Assembly (NCBI RefSeq): GCF_023375815.1
Contig: NZ_CP067412.1
Coordinates: 558,001 to 622,000 of the forward strand
DNA length: 64,000 nt
Direction of reading: 5' to 3'
From: Pseudomonas sp. HS6
GTDB lineage: Bacteria > Pseudomonadota > Gammaproteobacteria > Pseudomonadales > Pseudomonadaceae
The translations under genes were made by a program, and so were the position numbers. Below are positions 17,403 through 26,877 of this stretch, piece after piece; positions within the stretch are counted from its first letter, which is position 1; each line of letters starts with the position of its first letter. The notes under the pieces were generated by a model that saw only the letters and a list, made by a program, of their open reading frames with translations, was not told where the DNA came from and did not search any database.

Positions 17403-18041
17403 CTACTTCGGCGTGTCCGGCTGATTCGCCGGATGCGCCGCGATGAACGCCGGATGTTCAGCGGCCAACGCGGCCACCCGACGGATCCGTGGATACGCCT
17501 CAAGCGAAACGTTGAAACGCTCGGCCGCGTACAACTGCGGGATAAGGTACACGTCCGCCACGCACGGCCACTCGCCGAAACAGAAACCGCTGTCGCCGAT
17601 CAACTGCTCCACCGTCGCCAGACCCTGACCGATCCAGTGGCCGATCCACTCGGTCACCTGCGGCTCGTCATGCCCCAACCCGCGCAAGCGATTGAGCACG
17701 CTGACGTTGTGCAACGGATGCACGTCGCAGCCGATCACCGCCGCCACGCCGCGCACCTGTGCACGGGCAACGAGGTCCTCGGGCAGCAGCGGCACCTGTG
17801 GATAACGTTCTTCCAGGTACTCGATGATCGCCGGCGACTGAATCAGCAACTTGCCGTCATCAGTGCGCAACGCCGGTACTCGCCCCTGGGGATTGATCGC
17901 CAGATACGCCGGTTGTCGATGCTCGCCACCCGGCGGTACGATCAGGTTGACCGGCAACGCCTGGTAGTCGAGGCCCTTGAGCGCCAGCGCGATCCGCACC
18001 CGGTACGACGAGGTGGAGCGGTAATAGGTATAGAGATCCAT
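17403..18041 (-). CDS. maiA: Maleylacetoacetate isomerase
   Basis: 212-aa zeta-class glutathione-S-transferase-like enzyme that isomerises maleylacetoacetate to fumarylacetoacetate in phenylalanine/tyrosine breakdown. It begins LYTYYRSTSSYRVRIALALK, with the SSYRVR active-site signature, then PPGGEHRQPAYLAINPQG, LIQSPAIIEYLEERYP and, in the C-terminal domain, FGEWPCVADVYLIPQLYAAE. It starts 12 bases after the fahA stop with GGAG as ribosome site. Confidence 0.95.
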   Translation of the reverse strand: MDLYTYYRSTSSYRVRIALALKGLDYQALPVNLIVPPGGEHRQPAYLAINPQGRVPALRTDDGKLLIQSPAIIEYLEERYPQVPLLPEDLVARAQVRGVAAVIGCDVHPLHNVSVLNRLRGLGHDEPQVTEWIGHWIGQGLATVEQLIGDSGFCFGEWPCVADVYLIPQLYAAERFNVSLEAYPRIRRVAALAAEHPAFIAAHPANQPDTPK

Positions 18042-18053
18042 GAGCCGCTCCTG

Positions 18054-19358
18054 TCAGCGCGCCGCCAGCACGGTGCCACGGCATTCGCCGAAACCGATCG
18101 AGGCGAAACCTTCGCGGGCGCAGCGAGCGCGCAGGATGATTTCGTCGCCATCTTCAAGGAATTTGCGCACTTCACCGGAAGCCAGTTCGATCGGTTTTTT
18201 GCCGCCCTCGGTGATTTCCAGCAGGCTGCCGAACTGACCGCTTTCCGGGCCGGACAAGGTGCCCGATCCGAACAGGTCACCGGCCTGCAACTGGCAGCCG
18301 TTGACGCTGTGGTGCGCGACCATTTGTGCGACGGTCCAGTACATGTAGCGGGTATTGCTCAGGGTCAGGCGATGGGCCGGCAGGTTCTGCTCGCGCATTT
18401 TTTCGGTGAGCAGCAGCACTTCCAGCTCGATGTCGAAACCACCGCCATCCTGATCGCGCTTGTCGAGCAGGTACGGCAATGGCTGCGGATCACCTTGCGG
18501 GCGCGCCGGTTGCGCGGTGCGGAATGGCGCCAGCGCTTCGGCAGTCACCACCCACGGCGAGACGCTGGTGATGAAGCTCTTGGACAGGAACGGGCCGAGC
18601 GGCTGGTACTCCCAGGCCTGAATGTCACGGGCCGACCAGTCGTTGAGCAGGCAGAAACCGGCGATGTGTTCAGCGGCATCGCCGATGGCGATCGACTCGC
18701 CCATCTCGTTGCCCTGACCGATCCAGATCCCCAGCTCCAGCTCATAGTCCAGCCGCGCGCACGGGCCGAAGGTCGGCTCGGTCGCGCCGGCCGGCAAGGT
18801 CTGACCTTTCGGACGGCGCACGTCGGTGCCCGAAGCGCGCACGGTGGAGGCACGACCGTGGTAGCCGATCGGCACGTGTTTGTAGTTCGGCAGCAGCGGG
18901 TTGTCCGGACGGAACAGTTTGCCGACGTTCTGCGCGTGCTCGATACCGACGTAGAAGTCGGTGTAGTCACTGATGCGCGCCGGCAGGTGTAGCTGGCAAT
19001 CGGCAGCCAGCGGCAGCAATTTCGCGCCCTGGGCTTCGACGTTGCCACGATGGGTGCTGCCTTCGCTGAACAGTTCCAGTAGACGTTCGCGCAAGGCAAC
19101 GCGAGCGTCGCGGCCGAGTTCGAAGAAAGCGTTCAACTGACCGCCGTGCATGGCTTCAACTGCACTGCGCGCAACGCCGTCGAACAGTCCGGCCTCCAGC
19201 GCCACTTGCAAATCGAAGATGTGTTCGCCAATCGCCACGCCCGCACGAGGCGCCGAGCCGTTGATGCTGAACACACCTAGCGGCAGGTTCTGCAACGGGA
19301 AATCGGTGTGGCCGTTGGCCGAAGCGACCCAACTGCGAGTGATGGAATTCTGAGTCAT
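18054..19358 (-). CDS. fahA: Fumarylacetoacetase
   Basis: 434-aa hydrolase that splits fumarylacetoacetate into fumarate and acetoacetate, the last step of homogentisate catabolism. The N-terminal domain starts SWVASANGHTDFPLQNLPLG. The FAH core includes ARISDYTDFYVGIEHAQNVG (metal-binding aspartate), YHGRASTVRASGTDVRRP, RLDYELELGIWIGQGNE and LNDWSARDIQAWEYQPLGPF, with a C-terminal GTLSGPESGQFGSLLE. The length matches the family. Its ribosome site GGAGA lies in the last codons of hmgA, so the two are coupled. Confidence 0.96.
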   Translation of the reverse strand: MTQNSITRSWVASANGHTDFPLQNLPLGVFSINGSAPRAGVAIGEHIFDLQVALEAGLFDGVARSAVEAMHGGQLNAFFELGRDARVALRERLLELFSEGSTHRGNVEAQGAKLLPLAADCQLHLPARISDYTDFYVGIEHAQNVGKLFRPDNPLLPNYKHVPIGYHGRASTVRASGTDVRRPKGQTLPAGATEPTFGPCARLDYELELGIWIGQGNEMGESIAIGDAAEHIAGFCLLNDWSARDIQAWEYQPLGPFLSKSFITSVSPWVVTAEALAPFRTAQPARPQGDPQPLPYLLDKRDQDGGGFDIELEVLLLTEKMREQNLPAHRLTLSNTRYMYWTVAQMVAHHSVNGCQLQAGDLFGSGTLSGPESGQFGSLLEITEGGKKPIELASGEVRKFLEDGDEIILRARCAREGFASIGFGECRGTVLAAR

Positions 19359-19361
19359 GGG

Positions 19362-20657
19362 TTATCTCCGGGTCGGGTCGAACGTGGCGGGCAGCGTGGC
19401 CCAGCAGGCGTCGTAATTGGATTGCAGTTGCGGGCAGTCGAGGGCAAAGCGGCTTGGGCGCAGCACCTGACTGGTCTCGAACATGAAGGCCATGGTGTTG
19501 TCGATCTTGGCCGGTTTCAGGTCCGCGTTGATGGCTTTGGTGCAGCTCTCGCCGTCCGGGCCGTGGGCGCTCATGCAGCTGTGCAGAGACGCGCCGCCAG
19601 GCACGAAACCCTCGGCCTTGGCGTCGTATTCGCCCTGGATCAGGCCCATGAATTCGTTCATCAGGTTGCGGTGGAACCACGGCGGACGGAAGGTGTTCTC
19701 GGCCACCATCCAGCGCGGCGGGAAGATCACGAAGTCGAGGTTGGCCAAGCCGTGGACGCTGGTCGGCGACGTGAGCACGGTGAAGATCGACGGGTCCGGG
19801 TGATCGAAACTGACGGTGCCGATGGTGTTGAAGCGGCGCAGGTCATATTTGTACGGCACGTTGTTGCCGTGCCAGGCGACCACGTTCAGCGGCGAGTGAT
19901 TGAGTTCGGTGCCCCACAACTGGCCGAGGAATTTCTGTACCAGGGTGGTTGGTTGTTGCAGGTTTTCGTAGGCGGCGACCGGGGTCAGGAAGTCCCGTGG
20001 ATTGGCCAGGCCGTTGCTGCCGATCGGCCCCAGATCCGGCAGGCGCAGCGGCGCGCCATGGTTCTCGGCGACGTAACCGCGCGCCTGCGGGTCGAGCAGT
20101 TCGACGCGGAATTTCAGGCCCCGTGGCAACACGGCGATTTCCAGCGGCGCCACTTCCAGCACACCGAGTTCGGTGGCGATGCGCAGGCGCCCGAGTTGCG
20201 GCACCAGCAGCAGTTCGCCGTCGGCGTTGAAGAACACCCGCTCCATCGAACGGTTGGCGCAGTAGTGATAGATGCTGATGCCGGCCGGTTTTTCGGCGCC
20301 GGAATTGGCCGCCATGCTCACCAGACCGTCGATGAAATCGGTGGGTTCGGCCGGGATTTCCAGTGGATTCCAGCGCAAGCGATTGGGGGTGACTTCGCCC
20401 AACGGACCACCGGCCAGTTGCCGCTCCAGTTTGACGAATGCCGGGTGATTGGCCGACGGCTGGATCCGGTACATCCAGGTGCGCCGCGCTTCGCTGCGGG
20501 TCATGGTGAACGCGGTGCCGGAGAACAGTTCGGTGTAGAGACCGTAAGGGGCTTTCTGCGGGGAGTTCTGGCCGACGGGCAGTGCGCCGGGCAACGCTTC
20601 GGAGCTGAATTCGTTGCCGAAACCGGACTGGTAAGCCAGGGCTGAATCGAGGTTCAT
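19362..20657 (-). CDS. hmgA: Homogentisate 1,2-dioxygenase
   Basis: 431-aa Fe(II) ring-cleavage dioxygenase converting homogentisate to maleylacetoacetate. The ATG at 20657 is chosen because GGAGG lies eight bases upstream and the protein then begins [20 protein letters not shown] as in homologues; the in-frame start at 20684 would add nine odd residues. Recognisable segments are [39 protein letters not shown] and [20 protein letters not shown], carrying the metal-binding histidines. It is the first gene of the operon, divergent from hmgR, with an HmgR-like operator between them. Confidence 0.96.
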   Translation of the reverse strand: MNLDSALAYQSGFGNEFSSEALPGALPVGQNSPQKAPYGLYTELFSGTAFTMTRSEARRTWMYRIQPSANHPAFVKLERQLAGGPLGEVTPNRLRWNPLEIPAEPTDFIDGLVSMAANSGAEKPAGISIYHYCANRSMERVFFNADGELLLVPQLGRLRIATELGVLEVAPLEIAVLPRGLKFRVELLDPQARGYVAENHGAPLRLPDLGPIGSNGLANPRDFLTPVAAYENLQQPTTLVQKFLGQLWGTELNHSPLNVVAWHGNNVPYKYDLRRFNTIGTVSFDHPDPSIFTVLTSPTSVHGLANLDFVIFPPRWMVAENTFRPPWFHRNLMNEFMGLIQGEYDAKAEGFVPGGASLHSCMSAHGPDGESCTKAINADLKPAKIDNTMAFMFETSQVLRPSRFALDCPQLQSNYDACWATLPATFDPTRR

Positions 20658-20733
20658 GGAGCCTCCTGAACAGGGAGTCGGCATGGCCGGACGCTCTGGA
20701 TCAGAGGTCTTGGCACGCCGGGGTTATTTTTAT

Positions 20734-20760
20734 CGTAATTCAATTACGCATAACGTAATT
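20734..20760. promoter_or_regulatory. HmgR operator candidate: three ACGTAATT-type half sites
   Basis: CGTAATT-C-AATTACG (20734-20748) overlaps AATTACG-CATAA-CGTAATT (20742-20760), giving three alternating copies of one 7-base half site midway between hmgA and hmgR. It is the only strong dyad in this gap and fits an IclR-type dimer. Confidence 0.75.
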
Positions 20761-20820
20761 TGCTCGCTATCCAGCGTCAAGCTATAAAGACGCCCATTCG
20801 TTCCGGGACACGGCAGCACC

Positions 20821-21603
20821 ATGGAAAAAACCAGCGACAGCAACGGCAAACAGAAAGTCCGCTCCGCCGAAGTCGGCACCGACATCCTCAAGGCCCTGGC
20901 CGAGTTGTCGCCCTCCACTTCGCTGTCGCGCCTGGCCGAACATGTGCAGATGCCGGCAAGCAAGGTGCACCGTTATCTGCAGGCCTTGATCGCCAGCGGT
21001 TTTGCCGAACAGAACACCGCCACCAACCATTACGGCCTCGGCCGCGAAGCGCTACGGGTGGGCCTGGCCGCACTCAACAGTATGGACGTGCTGAAAGTCG
21101 CCGCCCTGCCGCTGGCCGAACTGCGCGATGAACTCAACGAAACCTGCTTTTTGGCGGTCTGGGGCAATCAGGGCGCAACCGTGGTGCACATCGAGCCGGC
21201 GGTGCGCGCGGTGACGGTGGTGACGCAACTGGGCTCGGTGCTGCCTCTGCTTAGCTCATCCACCGGCCTGGTGTTCAGCACCTACCTGCCGCATCGGGAA
21301 ACCGACGAATTGCGCGAACAGGAAATCGCTGTTGGCGCTCACCCGCTGGCGGACGAAAAAGCCTATGAGGCATTGTGCGAACAGATCCGCGAACGTGGTC
21401 TGCATCATGTGCACGGCCTGCTGATGCCCGGTGTCGATGCCTTGTCGGCACCGGTATTCAACGCCCTCGGGCAGATCGCGGCGGTGTTGACCATCGTCGG
21501 CCCGACCTCGTTGTTCCACGCCGACGAAAACGGCCCGGCGGCGCAGCGGTTATTGGCTGCGACGCGGGCCGTGAGTTGGCGGATGGGGTTTGACGCCCGC
21601 TAG
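20821..21603 (+). CDS. hmgR: HmgR, IclR-family repressor of the homogentisate operon
   Basis: 260-aa IclR-type regulator. The N-terminal winged helix (VGTDILKALAELSPSTSLSR, MPASKVHRYLQALIASGFAE) is followed by the ligand-binding domain (LAELRDELNETCFLAVWGNQ, STGLVFSTYLPHRETDELR, GLLMPGVDALSAPVFNALG). Its position divergent from hmgA matches P. putida HmgR, which is released from DNA by homogentisate. The gap of about 160 bases carries the three-half-site operator. It appears to be transcribed alone. Confidence 0.93.
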   Translation: MEKTSDSNGKQKVRSAEVGTDILKALAELSPSTSLSRLAEHVQMPASKVHRYLQALIASGFAEQNTATNHYGLGREALRVGLAALNSMDVLKVAALPLAELRDELNETCFLAVWGNQGATVVHIEPAVRAVTVVTQLGSVLPLLSSSTGLVFSTYLPHRETDELREQEIAVGAHPLADEKAYEALCEQIRERGLHHVHGLLMPGVDALSAPVFNALGQIAAVLTIVGPTSLFHADENGPAAQRLLAATRAVSWRMGFDAR

Positions 21604-21621
21604 TCGGATGACTTCAATCGG

Positions 21622-24015
21622 TTACAGCAACAGCGTCTGGCTATCGCTGGCCGACTCTTCTTTCAGGATATCTTCGAGCAGTTCCTGAAAGCGGTCGTAG
21701 CCAAGGCTCTGACCAGTGGCCGAAGCGACCAGACCGACGACGGTGTTGGCGTCTCCCAGAAGCTGAATCAGGGTTTTCTGAGCCTTGGTCGCTTCTTTCC
21801 CGCCGGGAACCAGAGAAGCCAGATCCAGCAACGCATCCTTGAAATGGTTGAACGCCGTTGCTCGATCTCCGTACTTGTAAGCCTGAGCGCCCTCAAAAAC
21901 ATTTTTGGTGATCTGCACGGCCGAAAGCGCCAGTCCCACTGGTGGAATAACCATGCTGACGACGGTTGCAGCCAAAACCGCCGAGTCATAAACCAGCTTG
22001 CCAATGATTTCGCCAAGGCTGGTCGTTTGTGCGTCCACATCGGAAATAACCCGTTCTATGCGGGCGTTGTAACTCGCCCGCAACGATTGCACACGGCTGT
22101 TCATCTCAAGCACGGGCGGGTTTTCGGAGATGTTTTTGAACTCGATGTTATTGACGAAAGTCCCGATGATCGGCTGCTCTATGTATTTGACCCGCTCATA
22201 TAAATACTGACCAAGACCATTTTCCTTGATCGACGCAAAGAGCTGATTCATAGGGCGGAAATGGACACCTCCAGGCGCGTTGGGCGTGTAGAGAATTTCA
22301 GTGAGTTTTCCGCTTTCTACCAATCTGAAAACGTAGACGCCCTCGATCAGGCATCGCTTCAAATGCAGTTTGAACACAGCGCTGTGTTGCACGCTGGTTA
22401 CGGTTTCTCCAAAAGGAGGAAATGATGGATCCGTGACTTTATCCATTCCCGCGATCAAACGATTCAACTGATCAGCCAGCCCACTGGACATCTCACCGGA
22501 AAATTGGCTGGACAATACCGCCCGATACATTTCGGCTTGCTGTGTTCGGAAATGTATTTCTCGTTTCAGCTCATAGTCTGGATGCTTAGTGTTCAGATAA
22601 ACCGAACGCAACATGGCAATGTACTTTTCTCCGGGCCGCAATGTCCGGGACCAGTTTGCCAAATGACGTATATCAAGATTGCGCAGTGCCGGATGACCTG
22701 TGTTCACTCGAAAGCGCGGAAAAACGCCTACCAGTTCGCCCTCCCTTTCATGCGCATAGAACGGTGTCTCTTTGATTATGATCCGAGACAACGAAACTTT
22801 TTCGCCTTGCTCTAGCTCGACAATAATCTCATCCGGATTGACTACGACGATTTCCCCGGATGCTTTTAGCAGGTCTTCTATATTCTTTTTTATGAGGTCG
22901 CGGCAAAAAGTCTCGTAGGGAACGATGCCGGCTTCCCGAGCGTTGACGGTGTAAAGAGCTTTCAACTCTGTGTTCAATCGGGCGTAACGCTGACGGAAAT
23001 CGGCAGGTGCTTTCCGATAACCGGCAGGCTGTACAAGGTTTTCCTGCGCCAGGTCCCATGAAATTTGATAGAAGATCGCCTCCGCAAGAATCCCCTCCGG
23101 TGCCTCGGGCCATGCGAAAAACATTGCACCTTTCCAGGCACTCGGGAGTTGCTGAAGTTGTTTCACATACTTCGACAATGCCCCCCTCTCTTGAGGGTGT
23201 GTCTGGGACGTCAGAAAATTCACCCCGTCATCAGTCCTGACCCAGCCAGCCACCTGAAACTCAAGTTCGCGAATATTGGGGAACGAGTACCAATCCCTGC
23301 CACCTGGCGAGCCGGGAGCGTACAAGGCGCACGGGCCATAGGGATTGGACTTCTGCTGGAAAACCATCAGATCCCTGAAACCATATTGGTAACCCTTCAA
23401 CACGAACGCTGACGCCGAAATGCTGCGGTCACCCTGTATGAAGCGCTCAACCATCTCCATGCTCGGCTGATTGAGATGCCCCTGCAAAGTCGCAGAGAAC
23501 GCGCTGAAAGCGACGCGGGTTACCAAGGCACCCAGCAATGCGATTTGCACACCGTAATCATTAAAGGATTTGCGAAGCGCTTCGAAGTAATCCGATCGAA
23601 TATCGACACCAGACAACCAGTTTTCCAGGCGGGCTTGAGTCAAGCCGGAAGGAACGTGACCTTCGAATTTCATTTGGAACCGGTTGTTCTGATCATGCAA
23701 ACCGAACAGCGCCAGCTCCAGTAACGAGCGTTTATCTTCCTGAACGAGCGTGCGCCCCGCCATCCGAATATTGAAGCGGCAGATGACGCTGACACGGTCT
23801 GGATCAATCCGTGTACCCAATGCACTGTTCGTCCAGTCTTGCACACGTGCAGATGCATAGGTCTTCAAGGATGAAGAGTTGCCCAGCAATTGCTTGAGTT
23901 CCGCCTCCCGAGCCGTCATTTGCTGCATCAGGTATTCATACTTCTGTTGATTGCTCGGGCTGGTGCCAGCGAGCCATTGCGGGCGAAAAGCGAGGGTATC
24001 TTTTAAACCGTTCAT
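21622..24015 (-). CDS. Dermonecrotic-toxin-domain (DUF6543-like) protein without effector tail
   Basis: 797-aa protein resembling the N-terminal part of large Pseudomonas dermonecrotic-toxin-domain proteins. It starts with a helical stretch (PQWLAGTSPSNQQKYEYLMQ, MTAREAELKQLLG). A module near residue 230 carries YAPGSPGGRDWYSFPNIREL, and a similar one near 590-620 carries ILYTPNAPGGVHFRPMNQLF, suggesting an internal duplication. Residues 680-705 are hydrophobic (AATVVSMVIPPVGLALSAVQ), the kind of insertion segment seen in these toxins, followed by about 90 helical residues. No leucine-rich repeats, ubiquitin ligase or protease domain follow; most relatives are longer. There is no signal peptide. 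Base composition is visibly lower in G+C than the flanks. Family assignment is from pattern, not a search. Confidence 0.6.
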   Translation of the reverse strand: MNGLKDTLAFRPQWLAGTSPSNQQKYEYLMQQMTAREAELKQLLGNSSSLKTYASARVQDWTNSALGTRIDPDRVSVICRFNIRMAGRTLVQEDKRSLLELALFGLHDQNNRFQMKFEGHVPSGLTQARLENWLSGVDIRSDYFEALRKSFNDYGVQIALLGALVTRVAFSAFSATLQGHLNQPSMEMVERFIQGDRSISASAFVLKGYQYGFRDLMVFQQKSNPYGPCALYAPGSPGGRDWYSFPNIRELEFQVAGWVRTDDGVNFLTSQTHPQERGALSKYVKQLQQLPSAWKGAMFFAWPEAPEGILAEAIFYQISWDLAQENLVQPAGYRKAPADFRQRYARLNTELKALYTVNAREAGIVPYETFCRDLIKKNIEDLLKASGEIVVVNPDEIIVELEQGEKVSLSRIIIKETPFYAHEREGELVGVFPRFRVNTGHPALRNLDIRHLANWSRTLRPGEKYIAMLRSVYLNTKHPDYELKREIHFRTQQAEMYRAVLSSQFSGEMSSGLADQLNRLIAGMDKVTDPSFPPFGETVTSVQHSAVFKLHLKRCLIEGVYVFRLVESGKLTEILYTPNAPGGVHFRPMNQLFASIKENGLGQYLYERVKYIEQPIIGTFVNNIEFKNISENPPVLEMNSRVQSLRASYNARIERVISDVDAQTTSLGEIIGKLVYDSAVLAATVVSMVIPPVGLALSAVQITKNVFEGAQAYKYGDRATAFNHFKDALLDLASLVPGGKEATKAQKTLIQLLGDANTVVGLVASATGQSLGYDRFQELLEDILKEESASDSQTLLL

Positions 24016-24193
24016 TGTGAGTTCCTTGCGGCATTAATAACTAAATGACACAGTGCCATTCATTCAATACCGCAACGCTAACCCTCAACATCCCCCATTA
24101 AAACAAACCACCCGTTACTTAAAATTTTTAAAATTTAACAAGTATCTCGGAGAAAGCATCAAACAAATAATCCAACTACCCGCCGTAACGCGT
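24016..24193. other. AT-rich spacer upstream of the toxin-like gene
   Basis: 178 bases, much richer in A+T than the surroundings (for example around 24100-24150). It separates the regulator's stop from the toxin-like start, has AAGGAA as ribosome site near 24021-24026, and probably holds that gene's own promoter. No gene is seen. Confidence 0.55.
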
Positions 24194-26737
24194 CTACAGA
24201 TCCAGACCCAGCAACTTTGCACTGGCCACCGCTTGCGTCCGCCGCTCGACACCCAACTTTCCATGTATACGTCTGGCATGAGTCTTTACTGTATGTAAGG
24301 AAATAAACAGCTGATCTGCAATCTGTTGATTGGAATAGCCTTTGGCAATTAGCCTCAAAACTTCGAGTTCACGCTGACTGAGCAACGGCCCCGCGCTCGA
24401 ACTGTCAGCACAAGGTGTTTCAGCCACTCTGGCAGACAGTTCGGGACGGCGCATTTTCAGTTCATGCAGTGCCTGACGCAGCTCATGCAGGCTGGCCATT
24501 TCACACCCTTCCTGCAAATGGAGTCTGGCCAACGCTTCATCACCCTGTGCGAAGGCCACTTCGGCCAATGCCAGATGCAAGTCGGTTTCAAGAGCAAGCA
24601 TTCTGCAATGCCGGGCCGTTTCCAGCAGATGCTGGAGACGCACAATCGGTCTGCAAGCCTTGTGTAAACCAACCTGGGCCAGGATCAGCAGGTACTCGAC
24701 ACGCGGAATCAGCTCCAGCGTTGCAGGTGGAGCCTGTAATGCATCGGGTCCTTGATAGTGTCGCAGCAAGCGGGTCATGGCCTCGCAAACCAGTTCGTTA
24801 CGTCCTTGCTGCAACCAGAAAAGACTGCTGACCTGCAACAACGCACCGCGGTAGACCGTGTCCGGAATCTGCCGCAGTTGCATCAACCGTTCGGCATCGC
24901 GCAGACACACAAAAGCCTGTTCGTAGTCCGCTTGATTGGCGGCCAATTGCGCCAACCCGATAAAGCCATACAGCACGCGCTTGTCATGATTGCGCTTGCA
25001 GTCCTCCAGGCCGGCCTGGAAAAACGCTGCGGCGCACGCGTCCATGCCCTGGCTCAAAGCCAACCGCCCTCGGCGCAACGCTATTCGTCCCAGCAGCGGT
25101 GACGGCCGGGTCGATTGTCTGCCAAGCAAATCGTGAATGTTGGCCAGAAGACTTTCAGCTCGAGACGCTGCGCCACGTTGCTCCAGCAGTTGCGCATGAT
25201 CGAGTTCAAGCAGGCCCTCGAACACCAGCGAGCCTTGGGCTCTTGCCAAACACAGCGCCTGGCGGTTACAGGCGTGCGCAATGTCGAGTTCGCCTCTTAA
25301 CAGTGCTTGCTGGGTCAATCCGGACAAACACATTGCCCGAGCGATCCAGCTGTCTGCATCAAGAACCTCCAATGCTTGAGAAAAATGCGCTTGCGCGGCC
25401 TCCTTTTGCCCCTGCAGATGCGATAGCCAACCGCTCAACGCCTGCCAGCGTGCAATCAGTTGGCGCTCACCCCGTGCAGAGGATTGCGGCAGGAAACACG
25501 CAAGACGTGCAATACATTGCGCTGCCTGCTCAAAGCGACCGGCAAACAGCAACGCAGCCGTCATCAGTCCGACCAGTTGTGGCGAACTCATTGTCAGCTC
25601 ACCGTCCTGAACTTCATGCAGCCGTAACAACAGCACCACCGTTCGCTCTTCGAATAGATGTTCGAAGCTGAAGTACTGCAACAGACTGATGGCGGCTTCA
25701 TGTTCTTCGGCCAGAAGAGCCTGTTCAAAAGCCAAGCGCCAGTCATGCGCAGCAGTGAACCACTGGCATGCCCGACGGTGCCAGGAACGTCCCGACGGCC
25801 ATTGTTCCTCGCACATGACCTGTGACAAAGGTGGGAAAATCCGTAGCCAGTCGGCCGAATCGTTCCAGGGTTCGATGAAGCAGCCGAGTACTTGCAGTGT
25901 GCGCAAATACTGCGCGCCCTCCCCGGCACCGAACAGGTGTTCACACAGCTCGGCATTGAACCGCGGCAGATGCGCCAGCACCCGCCAGGCCTCGGCCAGC
26001 TCCGGACTCAAACCACTGAACAGTTCGTGTTGCAGGTAGTCCAGCAAGGTATCCATGCGTTGCTGCGGCAAGGTCTTTTGCGACCAGTCGCACTTCTGCA
26101 TCAACAGCATCCGCACGCCGGCGCACCAACCGCCGCTGCGCTGAAAGATGCGTCCGGCCACGCTGTCGGCCTGAGCGAGCGGCAAGTGACGCAGCACTTT
26201 TGCGATTTCGTCCCGGGTCAGCGCCAACGCCGCGCCTTCACATTCATACAAGGCATCGTCGAGCAGCAGGCGCGGCCAGTTGCAGGATGGGCGCCGTCGC
26301 GTGCCGATCCACCATGTCAGGGTCGGACTGCTGACCGCCAGCATTCGGTCGAGCAAGGCATCCAGCGCCGGCTCCGGGTATCGGCAGTAATCATCGATCA
26401 ACACCCAGGTCGCAGAAGACCTTCGCGCCAGTTCATAAAGCATTGACGCCTCGTCCGAGGCTTTCAGTCCGATTGCTTGCATGAGTCGCTGGCAAAACTC
26501 CGCTGCGCTCAACGAGGCTCCTGCCAGCGGCAACCAGCACACCGTGCAATTGACGGGCGCCTGCAGCAGACATTCGGTGAGCAGCGCAGTTTTGCCGCTG
26601 CCAGCCGGCGCGCAGATCAGTTTGACCCGTGCCGCCGACTCAAGCAGTGCACCGCAAAGTCGCGGACGTGGCAGGTGATGGGAAGGAAGTCTCGGAGAAA
26701 AATCTGCTCGATCCAGACGGGGTGTCATGGCGGTCAT
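24194..26737 (-). CDS. MalT-like LuxR-family ATP-dependent regulator
   Basis: 847-aa large transcription activator (LAL/STAND type). Residues 40-52 are a Walker A loop, ICAPAGSGKTALL, and VLIDDYCR near 120 is a Walker B-like strand. A long helical-repeat middle follows, and residues about 780-847 form the LuxR DNA-binding domain (LSQRELEVLRLIAKGYSNQQ, LFISLHTVKTHARRIHGKLG). MalT-type proteins bind a ligand and ATP to activate nearby genes. It sits between the DUF1329 gene and the toxin-like gene, all leftward, so either could be a target. Regulators of this type commonly accompany DUF1302/DUF1329 pairs. Confidence 0.9.
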   Translation of the reverse strand: MTAMTPRLDRADFSPRLPSHHLPRPRLCGALLESAARVKLICAPAGSGKTALLTECLLQAPVNCTVCWLPLAGASLSAAEFCQRLMQAIGLKASDEASMLYELARRSSATWVLIDDYCRYPEPALDALLDRMLAVSSPTLTWWIGTRRRPSCNWPRLLLDDALYECEGAALALTRDEIAKVLRHLPLAQADSVAGRIFQRSGGWCAGVRMLLMQKCDWSQKTLPQQRMDTLLDYLQHELFSGLSPELAEAWRVLAHLPRFNAELCEHLFGAGEGAQYLRTLQVLGCFIEPWNDSADWLRIFPPLSQVMCEEQWPSGRSWHRRACQWFTAAHDWRLAFEQALLAEEHEAAISLLQYFSFEHLFEERTVVLLLRLHEVQDGELTMSSPQLVGLMTAALLFAGRFEQAAQCIARLACFLPQSSARGERQLIARWQALSGWLSHLQGQKEAAQAHFSQALEVLDADSWIARAMCLSGLTQQALLRGELDIAHACNRQALCLARAQGSLVFEGLLELDHAQLLEQRGAASRAESLLANIHDLLGRQSTRPSPLLGRIALRRGRLALSQGMDACAAAFFQAGLEDCKRNHDKRVLYGFIGLAQLAANQADYEQAFVCLRDAERLMQLRQIPDTVYRGALLQVSSLFWLQQGRNELVCEAMTRLLRHYQGPDALQAPPATLELIPRVEYLLILAQVGLHKACRPIVRLQHLLETARHCRMLALETDLHLALAEVAFAQGDEALARLHLQEGCEMASLHELRQALHELKMRRPELSARVAETPCADSSSAGPLLSQRELEVLRLIAKGYSNQQIADQLFISLHTVKTHARRIHGKLGVERRTQAVASAKLLGLDL

Positions 26738-26824
26738 CGTGTGCGCCTTTTTATCGTTGTACGTTCACCCTAGCCCTCTCCCCGATGCTTGTTGACGAGT
26801 ATTCAGTACGCTGATTGCTGCCCA

Positions 26825-26850
26825 TAAAAAAGGCGACCAACCGGTCGCCT
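26825..26850 (-). terminator. Terminator after the DUF1329 gene
   Basis: Stem AGGCGACC / GGTCGCCT with a 4-base loop; the A run at 26825-26830 gives the T tail on the minus strand. It lies 28 bases past the DUF1329 stop. Confidence 0.8.
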
Positions 26851-26877
26851 TCTGTCCCGCGGATGTAGCGCTTCTTC

